Shown piece after piece: positions 17,744 to 27,777 of a DNA stretch of 64,000 nucleotides. The first letter of the stretch is position 1. Each line of letters starts with the position of its first letter. The stretch lies in contig NZ_JAPELX010000001.1 of NCBI RefSeq assembly GCF_026343335.1, forward strand, positions 1,240,001 to 1,304,000, given 5' to 3'. The translations under genes were made by a program, and so were the position numbers. The notes beneath the pieces were generated by a model. That model ran no database searches. It saw only the letters and a list, made by a program, of their open reading frames with translations, and was not told the origin of the DNA. This stretch comes from Streptomyces sp. NBC_00078. GTDB taxonomy: Bacteria > Actinomycetota > Actinomycetes > Streptomycetales > Streptomycetaceae.

Positions 17744-17759
17744 CAGCAAGCGCTTTCCC
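17744..17759. promoter_or_regulatory. Candidate LacI-family operator
   Basis: AAGCGCTT (17748-17755) is a perfect palindrome inside GCAAGCGCTTTCC, about 65 bases upstream of the oxidoreductase start. LacI-family regulators of Streptomyces sugar operons bind such CG-centred palindromes. The assignment rests on motif and position only. Confidence 0.45.
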
Positions 17760-17971
17760 CTCCGCTGCAACGTAAGCTCCGCCCCCGCGCGAGGTCAACC
17801 ATCGGAACGCCATGCGGATGATCATGCGGAGAGCCGCCACCGTCGCCGTTCCGCCAAACCCCGGCCCCGGGCCCGCAACCCGGGGGCGCTACGCTGCCCC
17901 GTGATCACCCCGCCCGCAGGCGCGGTGCGCACGGCGCCCTTCCACGATCAGCACTTGGACTCCGTAACTTC

Positions 17972-18847
17972 ATGTCTTGGTTTGAATCCCTCGTCCTCGG
18001 GCTCGTCCAGGGGCTGACCGAGTTCCTTCCCGTCTCCTCCAGCGCGCACCTGCGGCTGACCGCGGCCTTCTCGGGCTGGAAGGACCCGGGCGCGGCCTTC
18101 ACGGCGATCACGCAGATCGGCACCGAGGCCGCCGTGCTGATCTACTTCCGCAAGGACATCGGGCGGATCATCTCGGCGTGGGCGCGCTCTCTGGCGGACA
18201 AGGAGATGCGCCGGGACCACAATGCGCAGATGGGCTGGCTGGTGATCGTCGGCTCGATCCCGATCGGCGTGCTCGGGCTGCTGTTCAAGGACCAGATCGA
18301 GGGGCCGTTCCGCGATCTGCGGATCACCGCGACGATGCTGATCGTCGTCGGTGTGGTCATCGGCATCGCCGACCGGCTGGCGGCGCGCGACGAGACGGGC
18401 GGCCGGCACCGGGCGCCCAAGCAGCGCAAGACACTTGAGAACCTGGGCGTGAAGGACGGTCTGGTCTTCGGCCTATGCCAGTCGGCCGCGCTCGTCCCGG
18501 GCGTCTCCCGCTCCGGCGCCACCATCAGCGGTGGCCTGTTCATGGGCTACAAGCGCGAGGCGGCGGCCCGTTACTCCTTCCTGCTCGCCGTTCCCGCGGT
18601 GCTGGCCTCGGGCCTGTTCGAACTGAAGGACGCGATGGAGAGCGACCATGTCTCCTGGGGTCCGACGATGCTCGCGACGGTGATCGCCTTCGCCTCCGGG
18701 TATGCCGTCATCGCATGGTTCATGAAATTTATTTCAACCAAGTCGTTCATGCCGTTCGTCTACTACCGCATCGCCCTCGGTGTGGTGGTGATTGTGCTGG
18801 TCAGCATGGGTGCGCTGAGCCCCCACGCGGGCGAATCCGGCGGCTGA
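17972..18847 (+). CDS. uppP: Undecaprenyl-diphosphatase
   Basis: The 291-residue membrane enzyme removes a phosphate from undecaprenyl diphosphate so that the lipid carrier for peptidoglycan can be reused. The two catalytic signatures are clear: LGLVQGLTEFLPVSSSAHL (E-rich motif) near residue 10 and LVPGVSRSGATI (P-G-x-S-R-S-x-A-T) near residue 175. About eight hydrophobic helices are spread along the sequence. Overproduction of this enzyme is known to raise bacitracin resistance. No good ribosome binding site precedes the ATG, so translation may begin on a leaderless or weakly led mRNA. Confidence 0.92.
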   Translation: MSWFESLVLGLVQGLTEFLPVSSSAHLRLTAAFSGWKDPGAAFTAITQIGTEAAVLIYFRKDIGRIISAWARSLADKEMRRDHNAQMGWLVIVGSIPIGVLGLLFKDQIEGPFRDLRITATMLIVVGVVIGIADRLAARDETGGRHRAPKQRKTLENLGVKDGLVFGLCQSAALVPGVSRSGATISGGLFMGYKREAAARYSFLLAVPAVLASGLFELKDAMESDHVSWGPTMLATVIAFASGYAVIAWFMKFISTKSFMPFVYYRIALGVVVIVLVSMGALSPHAGESGG

Positions 18848-18989
18848 ACCAGGGCCGCGCAGGTAGGGCTATCTAGCATTTCCTAGCGGCTGAATGCAGC
18901 ACCACACCATGATCATCTCCCACTTGTCTCCCACCAGGGGGCGGGATACGCCTCGCTAGGACGTGTGCGTCCGCAAAGTAGGGGATGAC

Positions 18990-19029
18990 GCGGAAGGGCC
19001 CGCACGGCTTGTCGTGCGGGCCCTTCCGC
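18990..19029. terminator. Strong perfect hairpin terminator
   Basis: GCGGAAGGGCCCGCACG and CGTGCGGGCCCTTCCGC form a perfect 17-bp stem with a 6-base loop. It lies between uppP and the remnant block that starts at 19047 and can stop transcription from both sides. It marks the boundary between orderly chromosome and decayed DNA. Confidence 0.85.
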
Positions 19030-19046
19030 ACAGAGGGTGGAGCGGG

Positions 19047-19208
19047 TCAGCTGAGGTTCATGTCCGGCCCAGGCCGCGACCCTCGCCACGCGGAAACGCA
19101 GCGCTCATCCACCGTGTCCCAGGTAGCACCGGTGAGGTCGTCCAGCGCGGCGGCCGTGAGGATGAGCCAGCCGGGGCGCGCTTCCATGTCCTCCCACGCG
19201 TGCGTCAC
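19047..19208 (-). CDS. Small hypothetical protein, 53 residues
   Basis: A GTG start at 19208 gives VTHAWEDMEARPGWLILTAAALDDLTGATWDTVDERCVSAW and a short tail. The composition is protein-like, and the start overlaps (GTGA) the stop of a 40-residue frame (ATG at 19328 down to TGA at 19206), which itself overlaps (ATGA) a TGA in the MazG-like region. Three successive start/stop overlaps suggest an old operon. I do not recognise the family. Confidence 0.35.
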   Translation of the reverse strand: MTHAWEDMEARPGWLILTAAALDDLTGATWDTVDERCVSAWRGSRPGPDMNLS

Positions 19209-19289
19209 CTCGACTGCCTCACCGTGCGGACCCGTGCCCCGTACACCGCGATGGCGACTTCCCCCATGCCCCCGTTGATCGCGAGGACC

Positions 19290-19660
19290 TGGAGGAGCCG
19301 GATGTCCCCAGCCGCCGGTGATCTCATCCGACGCGCGGCCCCGGAGCTGGTGCTCCACCACCGCCGCGCCGTCCCCGCTCACGGTGTCCAGGGCGACCAT
19401 GGCCGTCACGATGACGTCCGCGAACTCCTTCGGCACACCCCACGTGTGAGGCGCCGTTCCGCGGGTTGGCGCCGAGCGCGCCGTGAAGGGCGGCCTCCGC
19501 GGCCTCGCCCAGCTCCTGACTGATTTTGAGCACGCGCACCGGCTCCGCCGCACGCCGCCCATCCGCACGACGCCGTGGGCCGAGCCACACCCGATGGTGG
19601 CCCGAGGGCCGGCACACCGGGATATGACTGGACGACGAGGACATCGTCTGCGCTGAGGCC
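19290..19660 (-). pseudogene. MazG-like nucleotide pyrophosphohydrolase, frameshifted
   Basis: One frame reads VRVLKISQELGEAAEAALHGALGANPRNGASH, then the adjacent frame continues HTWGVPKEFADVIVTAMVALDTVSGD. Together they are the helical MazG-like domain with its E-x-x-E (ELGEAAEA) and E-x-x-D (EFADV) metal-binding pairs. The shift lies close to 19447. Such proteins clean up non-canonical NTPs and in actinobacteria often sit in integrated elements. The N-terminal extension up to 19833 (with CELCEDRR) may belong to the same or an adjoining lost gene. Confidence 0.6.
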
Positions 19661-19894
19661 TGGTCGATCCAGCACGACTCGCGGTGTACAAGGTCACACA
19701 ACGCCATCAATACTGAGCGGCGGTCTTCGCACAGCTCGCAGCGAGTCAGATGTGGTGTCAAAATCGCAGCGGCGTCTCGCCATGGACATCTTCGAGTTCC
19801 GGTGGTGTCCCTGAGGAGACGTTTCACTGCCACCGGCCGGACGCGACAACGCCGCTGCTCCCCGAAGCCCCCCGCAAGACACCGATGAGACCCG

Positions 19895-20215
19895 TCAATG
19901 CACCAGCCGGGACATCCTGCTGCGGGTCTCGGGAGTCAAGACGGCTGCCGGGTCGAAGTGCCGCGTCGGCCAGTCCGGCTGCGTGCTCGTGTGGTACCAG
20001 GAGAACCGCGCGACCCTGTCGTCGTCGAGCGCCGGGTCGCCGGAGTCGAGCGTCACCCGAGGCGAGTCCTCGTGCTCGCAGGTTATGCCGCAGCCGGGGC
20101 AGGTCTCCTTCGCCTGCTCCCACCGATCGATCCAGTCCAGATCGACGCGCCACCGATGATCGCAGCGCCCACAGAGCATCTGCCGCTCGCGCGAGAAGTC
20201 GATTTGCCGTTCCAC
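19895..20215 (-). pseudogene. Zinc-ribbon protein, probably truncated at its C-terminus
   Basis: From the GTG at 20215 the frame reads VERQIDFSRERQMLCGRCDHRWRVDLDWIDRWEQ...CPGCGITC, with two C-x-x-C pairs forming a zinc ribbon, then FSWYHTSTQPDWPTRHFDPAAVLTPETRSRM. I recall longer Streptomyces proteins that share the W-F/Y-H-T-S/T-x-x-x-W-P motif and continue for another hundred residues; here the frame stops shortly after it, so the protein is probably cut. Its function is unknown. Confidence 0.45.
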
Positions 20216-20331
20216 GGCACCATTCTCCGGAAGCGTCCGACGGAGAACCAGCCGCAGCCCAGGTCTCGAAGCTGCCGGAAGGGACTCGGGCATTGGTGAT
20301 GTTGAGCGTCGTCTGGGGCCTGGGGTGGGTT

Positions 20332-22139
20332 GTGACATCGATTGAACGGACCGCGTATCCGCGGTTCAAGCGGTTGATCACCGCGCATGAGCTGCATCTA
20401 TTCTTCTCCCCGAGCCGCGATGAGCTGGAGTGGGCGGCCGATGCCACGGACTGCGATGAGCATCTGCTGGCGCTGCTGCTGATGCTGAAGTCGTACCGGC
20501 GTATGGGGTGTTTCCCGGCGCTGGAGGACGTCCCGGAGATGGTGGTGGACTTCGTGCGGCGTGCGGTGGAGCTGCCGGAGGGCACGCTGCCGGTGTACCG
20601 GGCGGAGCGGACCGCCAAGCACCACCGGGGCCTGGTCCGCAAGCAGGCCGGCGTGACATACGACCAGGCCAAGGCCCGCGGGATCGTCGAGCAGTCGATC
20701 CGCAAGGAGGCCGCGGCGAAGAACCGCCCGGCGGATCTGATCAATATCGCGCTGGAGAAGGTGGTGGTGGCTGGGCTGGAGCTGCCCGGGTTCTCGACCT
20801 TCGACAAGATGGCCTCGAAGATCCGCACCGAGGTAAACGCCTCGATCTGCGCGGGTATCACGACCGCATGAGCGCTGCTCAGCGGGCGGGGCTCATGCGG
20901 CTGCTGGAGGACCGTGACAGCGACGGGACGACGCTGTTCAACCGGCTGAAGTAGCCCGCCAAGGGCCCGACCTGGTCGCACTTCAAGAACCTGACCAAGC
21001 GTCTGGAATGGCTGGACGGGCTCGGCGACACCGATGTGTGGATGGAGGGGGTCGCCGCGGGGAGGGTCACCGACTTCGCCGGGGAGGCGGACGCGGCGGA
21101 TGCCTCGGAGCTGCGGGACTTCGTCCCCGTCAAGCGCATCGCGCTGGTCGCGGCCCCGACGCACAAGGCGCGGATGCGGGTGCGGGACGACCTGGCGACG
21201 ATGTTCTGCAAGCGTGTGGCGACGAAGATCAAGAAGGCGAAGGCGGAGTTGGAGGAGATCCGGCTCGCCGAGCGGGAGATCGTCGAGTCCCTGATCGGGA
21301 ACTACCGCACGGTGCTCAAGCACATCGACGAGGGCGGCCCGGCCCAGGAGGCCCTCACGAAGGCCGCGGCCATGACCGCCGAAGTCCGCCAGGCCCTGGA
21401 GGGTATGGACGAGGAGGCGCCGGTGGACGAGGTCGCGACGCGGCTGGAGGGCAAGGTCTCCCCGGCGGTCCTCGCTCTGGTGAAGGCCCAGGTGGTGCAG
21501 GCCGGCGGGTTCGGCGCGGTCACCCGCGCGGTGGACGGCTTCGGCGGGTTCGCGAAGCAGTACGAGCAGATCGAGAAGGTCTCCGCCCATCACGGCAACT
21601 TCTGGGAAGTGCTGCTGTACGGGCAGATCGGCCGGGACCGGGCGGTGATGTTCGACCTGGCCGACAACGCCAAGCTGAAGTTCACCGCGACCAGCGAGGA
21701 CAGCCGGGTGCTGGACGCCCTTGCACACGCCCGGAGGCACCAGGCGGCCCGCGGCGAGCACATCACCGCCTTCACCGAGGAGGGCAAGGAGGTCGACATC
21801 TCCTTCGCCACCCAGAACTGGCGCAAGGCGGTGGTCGACAAGACCGGGACCGGGCAGTTCGTGCGCAGGCACTTCGAGGCGATGGTCTTCACCGCGCTCG
21901 CCGAGGAACTGCGTACCGGCGATGTCGCGGTGGTCGGCTCGGAGGAGTACGCCGACTGGTCCGAGCAGCTGCTGGACTGGGAGGTCGTCCAGGAGACGCT
22001 GGGGTCCTACCTGGTGGAGGTCGGACTCGCCGAGCCGGGCGAGAGCGCCGAGTTCGACGCAACGTTCTTCCGCCGGCAGCTGGAGGACAAGCTGCGAGGC
22101 GCCGCCGCCGCGGCGGACGCCGGGGCCGGTCTTCGCTGA
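20332..22139 (+). pseudogene. Tn3-family transposase remnant
   Basis: The start (VTSIERTAYPRFKRLITAHELHLFFSPSRDELEWAADATD) is the DUF4158 N-terminal domain of Tn3-family transposases. The frame shifts near 20,862 (from GITTA-stop into YHDRMSAAQRAGLM), then meets a TAG at 20952-20954 and continues PAKGPTWSHFKNLTKRLEWLDGLGDTDVW to 22139. About 600 residues are represented, but the C-terminal DDE catalytic domain is absent, and I could not find the terminal inverted repeats. Frameshift, stop and truncation make this a dead element. Confidence 0.85.
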
Positions 22140-22228
22140 TCGGCCCCAGCCCTCGTTCGGTTCCTGCCGATTGCCCGGCACAGGCCGGGCCAGGTTCCGA
22201 GTCCGGGCGGGACGAACGAGAGGGCGGG

Positions 22229-22822
22229 CTACCAGCACCCCTCGGGCAAGGGGGCGCCGTCGGCGCGCAGATGACCGAGTGCGGCGGCGAAGGAGTAGCA
22301 GTCAAACAGCGCCGAGTGTTCCTGTCCCGAAACCGGCTTGGGCAGCCCCAACACGCTCCACAGGCGCCCGACGTTGGCCTGCGCCGTGGCCGGCGCCACG
22401 GTGTTCAGCCAGGGGCGGATGTTGACGAAGGCAGCGTCGAGGAAGCTGTGCTTGAGCTGTTCGCCGCGGGCGCGCGCCCAGCCGACGTTCTCGCCGAGCA
22501 CCACCATGTCGTTGCCGTAGGACAGGACGGTCTGGTCCCGGCAGAACCCGAGGAAGTCCCCCAGGGCCTCCGCGGCAGGGAGCCCGTCGTGGTCGACGGC
22601 CTGCTGGCTGATGCCGGTGAGCTCCGTGAAGTACGACGACAGCTCGGTGTTGACCATGGGCCGCAGGAGAGCCTCGTACTCCTCGATGACGGTGCAGTCC
22701 TCGCGCAGGCGCAACGCTCCGATCTGCACGATCTCGCGCAGCTGGCCGGGCGCTGACCAGTCCTGTTCCAGGGCCCGGGGCCACGAGGTGAATTCAAGGT
22801 CGAATACAACAAAGGTAGACAC
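22229..22822 (-). CDS. DEDD-family 3'-5' exonuclease
   Basis: The 197-residue protein has the exonuclease fold of RNase T and DNA polymerase III epsilon. FVVFDLEFTSW carries the first D-x-E, LSYGNDMVVLGEN the middle Asp, and HSALFDCYSF the last His and Asp of the DEDDh set, so the catalytic residues look complete. The GTG at 22822 (VSTFVVFDLEFTSW) matches the usual start of this group. It stands alone beside remnants and diverges from the PhyH pseudogene. DNA or RNA trimming is the general role; the actual substrate is not known. Confidence 0.8.
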   Translation of the reverse strand: MSTFVVFDLEFTSWPRALEQDWSAPGQLREIVQIGALRLREDCTVIEEYEALLRPMVNTELSSYFTELTGISQQAVDHDGLPAAEALGDFLGFCRDQTVLSYGNDMVVLGENVGWARARGEQLKHSFLDAAFVNIRPWLNTVAPATAQANVGRLWSVLGLPKPVSGQEHSALFDCYSFAAALGHLRADGAPLPEGCW

Positions 22823-22987
22823 CCTGACACCCTGCACGTCGCGACCCCGAAGTGGGCTCCGCAGCACGGGATGTCCGGCAGCCGTTAACGGTACGTGCAT
22901 ATGGCATTCGCATAGCCGGACAAGGATGCCCGGACCGCTTCGGACGGAGCGGCCCGATCGAATCCGTCGTGCATACAGGAGTCGTCG

Positions 22988-23822
22988 GTGACCACAACCC
23001 TTGCCTTACCTGCGGAGTTAACAGATCGCATCGCCAGCGACGGCTGGGCCATCGCCCGGCGTCAGCTTGAACCGCACGAGATCCTCAGCGCCCGGACGCT
23101 AATCGCCGCGCACTTCCAGGCCGGTCATGGGGTGCAGCTGGAGGGGGCGCGCGTGCAGCCGGCCGCCGCCCACTTCGTTCCGGGGCTCGCGTGGCTCTAC
23201 GCCCTCCCCGCGTGATCAAGCTCGCCCGAACGCACTCGGCACCCGCGACATCATCTTCACCGGGCACAGCGACGCCCACCACGGCTTCACCCAGGGCTGG
23301 CACAAGGACAGCGGCAGCACGGCCCTGGGTGACCCACTGGCCGGCTACCTCGGTGAGCCGTCCACCTCGCTCTTCCGCCGACGGCCCGAGGTCGTGAAGA
23401 TCGGCATCTACCTCCAGGAGTCGACGGACCTCAACTGCCTGCGCGTGGACCCGGGATCGCACCTGCGCCCCGGTCTGCAGCCGCTGCGGCCCACCCGGGT
23501 CCTGATGGACGCGGGCGACCTTGTGGTGTTCGACGTACGCATCACCCACGCCGGAGCCGTGGTTCCCGATGAGGACTCCACGGACCTGGACGCCCTGCGC
23601 GAGCGCATGTCCGCCTTCGTCACCTTCGGCCTCGACTCACCGCGCACCAGGGCCTTCGCCCGCGCGAACATGGTGCGTCAGAAGGGGCAGGTCGGACTCG
23701 GCCAGGACTCCGCGATGGGATCGGCGTCGGGGAAAGTGCGCATGGTGGTCACTTGGCTTCCTGGGCGGTCAGGACGGTGTCGATGGCGGCCACGAGCTGC
23801 CGGATCTCGTCGTCGGTGGTGA
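22988..23822 (+). pseudogene. Phytanoyl-CoA dioxygenase (PhyH) family, frameshifted
   Basis: A GTG start at 22988, with AGGAG ahead, gives VTTTLALPAELTDRIASDGWAIARRQL and stops after 75 residues. The downstream frame then reads ALGTRDIIFTGHSDAHHGFTQGWHKDSGSTALGDP, with the Fe(II)-binding H-x-D (WHKD) and later VFDVRITHAG (distal His). The segment between (RVIKLARTH) lies in a third frame, so at least two shifts occurred near 23,205-23,240. An Fe/2-oxoglutarate hydroxylase was once encoded. The last 70 bases overlap the aminotransferase end. Confidence 0.7.
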
Positions 23823-25023
23823 TGAACGGCGGGCTGATCTGAACGGTGTTGCCGCGCAGCGGTCGGGTGATGAAACCGTGCTCGACCAATTCGTCGGTAA
23901 CCGCTTCGGCGCTGATGTCGTCCGTGAGCGTGATGCCGCCCAGGAAACCCGCCACCCGCGTCTCCACCACCGCTGTTCGGGCCGTGAGGCCGTGCAGTTC
24001 GCGGGCGAGCAGCTGCTCCAGTTCGGTCACTCGGGGCAGCAGCTTGTCCTCGTCGAGAAGGTCGAGGTTGCGCAGGGCGACGGCGCAGGCGGTTGCGTGC
24101 CCGGCGTAGGTGGCGCCGTGGCGGAAGACGGGGGTGTCGGAGGAGTCACGGTAGAACGGCTGCCAGATGTGGGGCGCGACGAGCACGCCGCCCAGTGGGG
24201 CGTAGCCGGACGTGACGCCCTTGGCGAAGGTGATCAGGTCGGGCCGCAGGCCGTACCGCTCGGAGGCGAACATGTGGCCCGTGCGTCCGAACCCGGTGAT
24301 GACCTCGTCGACGATCAGGAGGATGTCGTTCTCCCGGCAGATGCGCTGCACACCCTCCAGGTAGCCGGGGGCGGGCGGGTTGACGCCGCCGGTGCCCTGG
24401 ATGGGCTCGGTCACGATCGCCGCGATGTTCTCCGGGCCGATGTCGCGCACCGTGCGCTCGACCGCCTCGATGTCGTGGGTCGAGATTCGCGCGGTCTCGG
24501 GCACCAGGGACTCGGTGCCGTAGCCGGCGCGGTTGAAGTCGAGGCCGGCGATGCTGGTCCCGTAGGCATGCAGGCCGTGGTAAGCGAACTCGCGGCTGAG
24601 TATCACCGACTTGCCGGTGCGTCCCTCGCGCTGCCAGTGGCGGCGGGCGAGCTTGCAGGCGACGTCGATGGCGTCGGAGCCGCCGCTGTTGAGGATGACC
24701 TTGGGGTCGTTGATGGGCGAGAGCCGGGCCAGGCGCTCGGCGAGTTCGACGGCTCGGTCGTTCAGGTAGCGGCCGAAGATGTGGTACGTCTCCAGGCGCC
24801 GCATCTGCTCGTAGGCGGCCTCGGCGAGTTCGGGGCGGGCGTGGCCGACGTTCGCGTGCCACAGACCGGCGGTGCCGTCGAACAGACGGCGGCCGTCCGT
24901 GGTGAAGACGTGGCTTCCTTCGGCGCGGTCGACGGTCAGCTGGCGTCCCAGGACGGACGGGAGGTGGGCCTGGGCGCTCCAGAGAGCGGGACCGATAAGG
25001 ACGGGCGGGTTCTCGTGGGACAT
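23749..25023 (-). CDS. Class III PLP-dependent aminotransferase
   Basis: The 424-residue enzyme is an omega-amino-acid or amine transaminase. FDGTAGLWHANVGHARPEL, NSGGSDAIDVACKLAR (phosphate-binding loop), LLIVDEVITGFGRTG (Asp contacting the PLP nitrogen) and LITFAKGVTSGYAPLGG (PLP lysine near residue 268) are all present. The LWH motif near residue 50 is typical of beta-alanine/amine:pyruvate aminotransferases. It lies downstream of the broken SDR gene on the same strand with 23 bases between, so they formed an operon. The substrate cannot be fixed from sequence. Confidence 0.85.
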   Translation of the reverse strand: MSHENPPVLIGPALWSAQAHLPSVLGRQLTVDRAEGSHVFTTDGRRLFDGTAGLWHANVGHARPELAEAAYEQMRRLETYHIFGRYLNDRAVELAERLARLSPINDPKVILNSGGSDAIDVACKLARRHWQREGRTGKSVILSREFAYHGLHAYGTSIAGLDFNRAGYGTESLVPETARISTHDIEAVERTVRDIGPENIAAIVTEPIQGTGGVNPPAPGYLEGVQRICRENDILLIVDEVITGFGRTGHMFASERYGLRPDLITFAKGVTSGYAPLGGVLVAPHIWQPFYRDSSDTPVFRHGATYAGHATACAVALRNLDLLDEDKLLPRVTELEQLLARELHGLTARTAVVETRVAGFLGGITLTDDISAEAVTDELVEHGFITRPLRGNTVQISPPFITTDDEIRQLVAAIDTVLTAQEAK

Positions 25024-25046
25024 GACTTTCCCCTGGGGTGTGCGGG

Positions 25047-25655
25047 TTATTGGGCGGTGTAGCCGCCGTCGACGGGAAGGGTGATGCCGGTGATGTAGTC
25101 GGCGTCGGGTGATGCCAGGAACGCGATGGCGTTCGCGACGTCCTGGGGGGTGGCCGGCCGGCCGAGCGGAATACCGTCGGCCACCTCGCGGGCAACGGCT
25201 TCGGGGTCCTCGTGGGAGGCGAGCCATGCCTCGTAGAGCGGCGTGCTGGTCATGCCGGGTGCTACGGCGTTGACGCGGATGTCGTACGGCGCGAGTTCCA
25301 CCACGGCCGCTGCCGTCAGGGCCTTCATCGCGCCTTTGCTGGCGCTGTAGACGCCCGTCGTGGGGACGCCGACCGTGGCCGGCCGGGAGGTGACGTTGAC
25401 GATGCTGCCGCCCGACCGCCGCATGGCCCGCCCTGCCGCCTGGAGGACGGCGATCGCGGCGAAGGTGTTGACCTCGAAGGTGTCGCGGATCTCGGCGGCC
25501 GGGACGTACAGCAGTTCTCCCGTGTGGTCGGTTGCCGCGTTGTTCACCACCACGTCCACCTGCCGAACCGGTCGACGGCGTGTTCCAGGAGGCGTTCGGG
25601 TTCGCCGTCCCGGGTGAGGTCGGCTGGGGCGAAACAGGCGCTGTCGGAGCCGAGT
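25047..25655 (-). pseudogene. Short-chain dehydrogenase, N-terminally truncated and frameshifted
   Basis: The intact part (VDVVVNNAATDHTG, VYSASKGAMKAL with the Y-x-x-x-K pair, ITLPVDGGYTAQ) covers the last 170 residues of an SDR. Upstream, ADLTRDGEPERLLEHAVDRFGR lies in another frame; losing one base at GGCAGGTGGAC near 25,560 explains the shift. The cofactor-binding G-x-x-x-G-x-G segment is absent because the homology ends near 25,655, where the opposite-strand MFS homology begins. Confidence 0.75.
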
Positions 25656-25659
25656 TCAC

Positions 25660-26526
25660 GCGTCCCCGGCGGTGGAGTCCGAAGTGGCCCGGCAGGCAGT
25701 GATCTGGGAGGAGGAGGGCCACGGTTCACGTACTCGGGTGCTGGCCCTGCTGAGCGCGGCCGGACAGGCCGGTGCCTTCGTCGGCCCGCTGCTCGGCGGC
25801 CTGCTGCTCGCCGTGGACTTCCGCACCGCCTGCCTCGCGGGGGCCGCCGTTTTCGTCCTCGTCCTGGCCGGACATCTCCGGCTGATGCCGCAGCACATCC
25901 CCGGCCGAGTGCGCTCCCGGCAGCGGGGCGGCACGCGCGCACTGCTGCGCAACCGCCGCTTCCTCGCCCTGTGCTGCGCGTACGGCACCTACCTGCTCGC
26001 CTACAACCAGCTCTACCTCGCTCTGCCGGAGGAGGTTCAGCGCGCGACCGGCTCCCAGGCAGCCCTGTCCTGGTTGTTCGCCCTGTCCTCCCTGCTGGTC
26101 GTCTGCGCCCAACTGCCCATCACCCGCTGGGCAGGTGACCGGCTCGGCCTACGCCGCTCAATGATCGCCGGGCTGCTGCTCATCGCGGCCGGTTTCGGGG
26201 TCGTGGCCGCCGCGCGACCCGCCGGCTGGACGGGTGTGGCGGGGTTGTTGCCCGCCGCCGGGTACGTCGTCCTGCTCACCCTCGGCCAGATGCTGGTCGT
26301 CCCCGCCGCCCGCGCCTGGGTCCCCGACCTCGCCGAGGACGGCCGCATCGGCCTCTACACCGGCGCGTTGTCCTCCGTGTCCGGCCTGATCGTCCTCATC
26401 GGCAGCTCGGCCACCGGCTCCCTGCTCGACCTGGGCCTCCCGGCCGCCGTGCCGTGGCTTCTCCTCGCCGCCGTTCCGGCACTTGCGGTGGGCCTGCTGC
26501 CGCGCCGCGGTCCTGCTTCGCCCTGA
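25660..26526 (+). pseudogene. MFS transporter, N-terminally truncated
   Basis: The frame starts inside a transporter: PAVESEVARQAVIWEEEGHGSRTRVLALLSAAGQAGAFVGPLLGGLLL is the end of the first half of an MFS protein. About eight further helices follow, to the C-terminus at 26526. A GTG at 25672 could initiate translation of 284 residues, but the first three or four helices are lost, so transport is unlikely. It faces away from the truncated SDR, and the two share one breakpoint. Confidence 0.7.
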
Positions 26527-26688
26527 GGGCCCCGATGGGGTTGTCGGCGGTGAGGTGGGCGATTCGACATGGGACACAGCAGATCGGCATGCATCGTGGC
26601 CGTTGTGACATGGAGCAGGTGACAGGCGGAGAAGCGAGGCTCTGAGCAGCCGCACCGTGAAGGCGGCGGACTGCGAAGGAGCGATCTC

Positions 26689-27777
26689 ATGGGCCGATAC
26701 GATCTCGCCCTCATCGGCTTCGGCGGCGTCAACCGCGCGCTTGCCGAGCTCATATCCCACAGCGGGGAGCGCCTGGCCAAGGAGCTGGGCTTCGCCGTGC
26801 GAGTGGTGGCGATCACCGATCTGCGGGCCGGTTCCCTGGTGGACACCGACGGCATCGATCTGGCTCCGCTGCTGGCCGCCGAGCCAGGGGAGCTGAGCTT
26901 CGCGGGCCTGTCGGGCGGCAGCGCGGATCCGCGCAACGAGTGGGTGATCCGAGAGGTCCCGGCCGACATCGTGGTGGAGGCGACGTTCACCAACCCGACC
27001 GACGGCGAGCCCGCCCTCTCCCATGTGCGCTGGGCCCTGGAATCGGGCAAGCACGTGTGCACCACCAACAAGGGCCCGGTCGCACTCGCCGGCCGCGCAC
27101 TGAAGCAACTGGCCGCCGAGCGTGGTGTCAGCTTCGAGTTCGAGGGCTCGGTGCTCAGCGGCACCCCCGTCCTGCGCACCGCCGAGCGCATGTTCGGCGG
27201 CCTTCAGATCACCGGCGTCCAGGGCATCATGAACGGCACCTCGAACTACATACTCGGCCGCCTCGAAGAGGGCATCGAGCTTTCGGCGGCCATCACGGAA
27301 GCACAGGGCCTCGGATACGCCGAAGCCGATCCCACCGCGGACATCGAGGGCCACGACGTCCAGCTCAAGGTCATGATCCTGGCCAACGAAGTCCTCGGCG
27401 CCGATCTGCGCCGCGAGGACGTCTTCTGCGAGGGCATCTCCGCGATCACTCCCCACGAGGTGCGGGACGCCGCCTCCAAGGGGCTGCGCTGGAAGCTGGT
27501 CGGCTCCGCCACCCGCCGCGAGGACGGCAGCGTCGACGCCCGCGTCGCCCCCCTCGCCCTGCCCGCCCAGCACCCGCTCGCCGGGATCTCAGGCCCGGTC
27601 AACGCGGTCGCCTTCCACACCGACCTCCTCGGCACCGTCACGGTCTCCGGTCCCGGAGCCGGCCGCATCGAGACCGCCTACGCCCTGCTGTCGGACATCA
27701 TCGCCATCCACCAGCGCCACGCGGACGACGACACCGCCCCCACGCGCCCCGTTCTCCAGGAGACCCACCGTGTCTGA
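26689..27777 (+). CDS. Homoserine dehydrogenase-like oxidoreductase
   Basis: The 362-residue protein has the homoserine dehydrogenase plan without an ACT domain. [16 protein letters not shown] is the NAD(P)-binding motif, [12 protein letters not shown] carries the catalytic lysine region, and [17 protein letters not shown] with [24 protein letters not shown] is the substrate signature. GAAGGAG precedes the ATG. It is not next to thrC/thrB; instead it overlaps an aldehyde dehydrogenase gene by eight bases. That pairing suggests a catabolic role, for instance interconversion of a hydroxy-amino acid and its semialdehyde, rather than threonine synthesis. Confidence 0.8.
   Translation: MGRYDLALIGFGGVNRALAELISHSGERLAKELGFAVRVVAITDLRAGSLVDTDGIDLAPLLAAEPGELSFAGLSGGSADPRNEWVIREVPADIVVEATFTNPTDGEPALSHVRWALESGKHVCTTNKGPVALAGRALKQLAAERGVSFEFEGSVLSGTPVLRTAERMFGGLQITGVQGIMNGTSNYILGRLEEGIELSAAITEAQGLGYAEADPTADIEGHDVQLKVMILANEVLGADLRREDVFCEGISAITPHEVRDAASKGLRWKLVGSATRREDGSVDARVAPLALPAQHPLAGISGPVNAVAFHTDLLGTVTVSGPGAGRIETAYALLSDIIAIHQRHADDDTAPTRPVLQETHRV

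Noticed and set aside
20332..22139. Possibility that the Tn3 transposase is active through programmed frameshifting.
   Set aside because: There is also an in-frame TAG, and the catalytic C-terminal domain is absent.
19824..22238. Minus-strand open frame of about 800 codons opposite the Tn3 remnant.
   Set aside because: Its composition follows the codon bias of the plus-strand transposase read backwards, and it shows no family motif. It is a GC-rich shadow frame.
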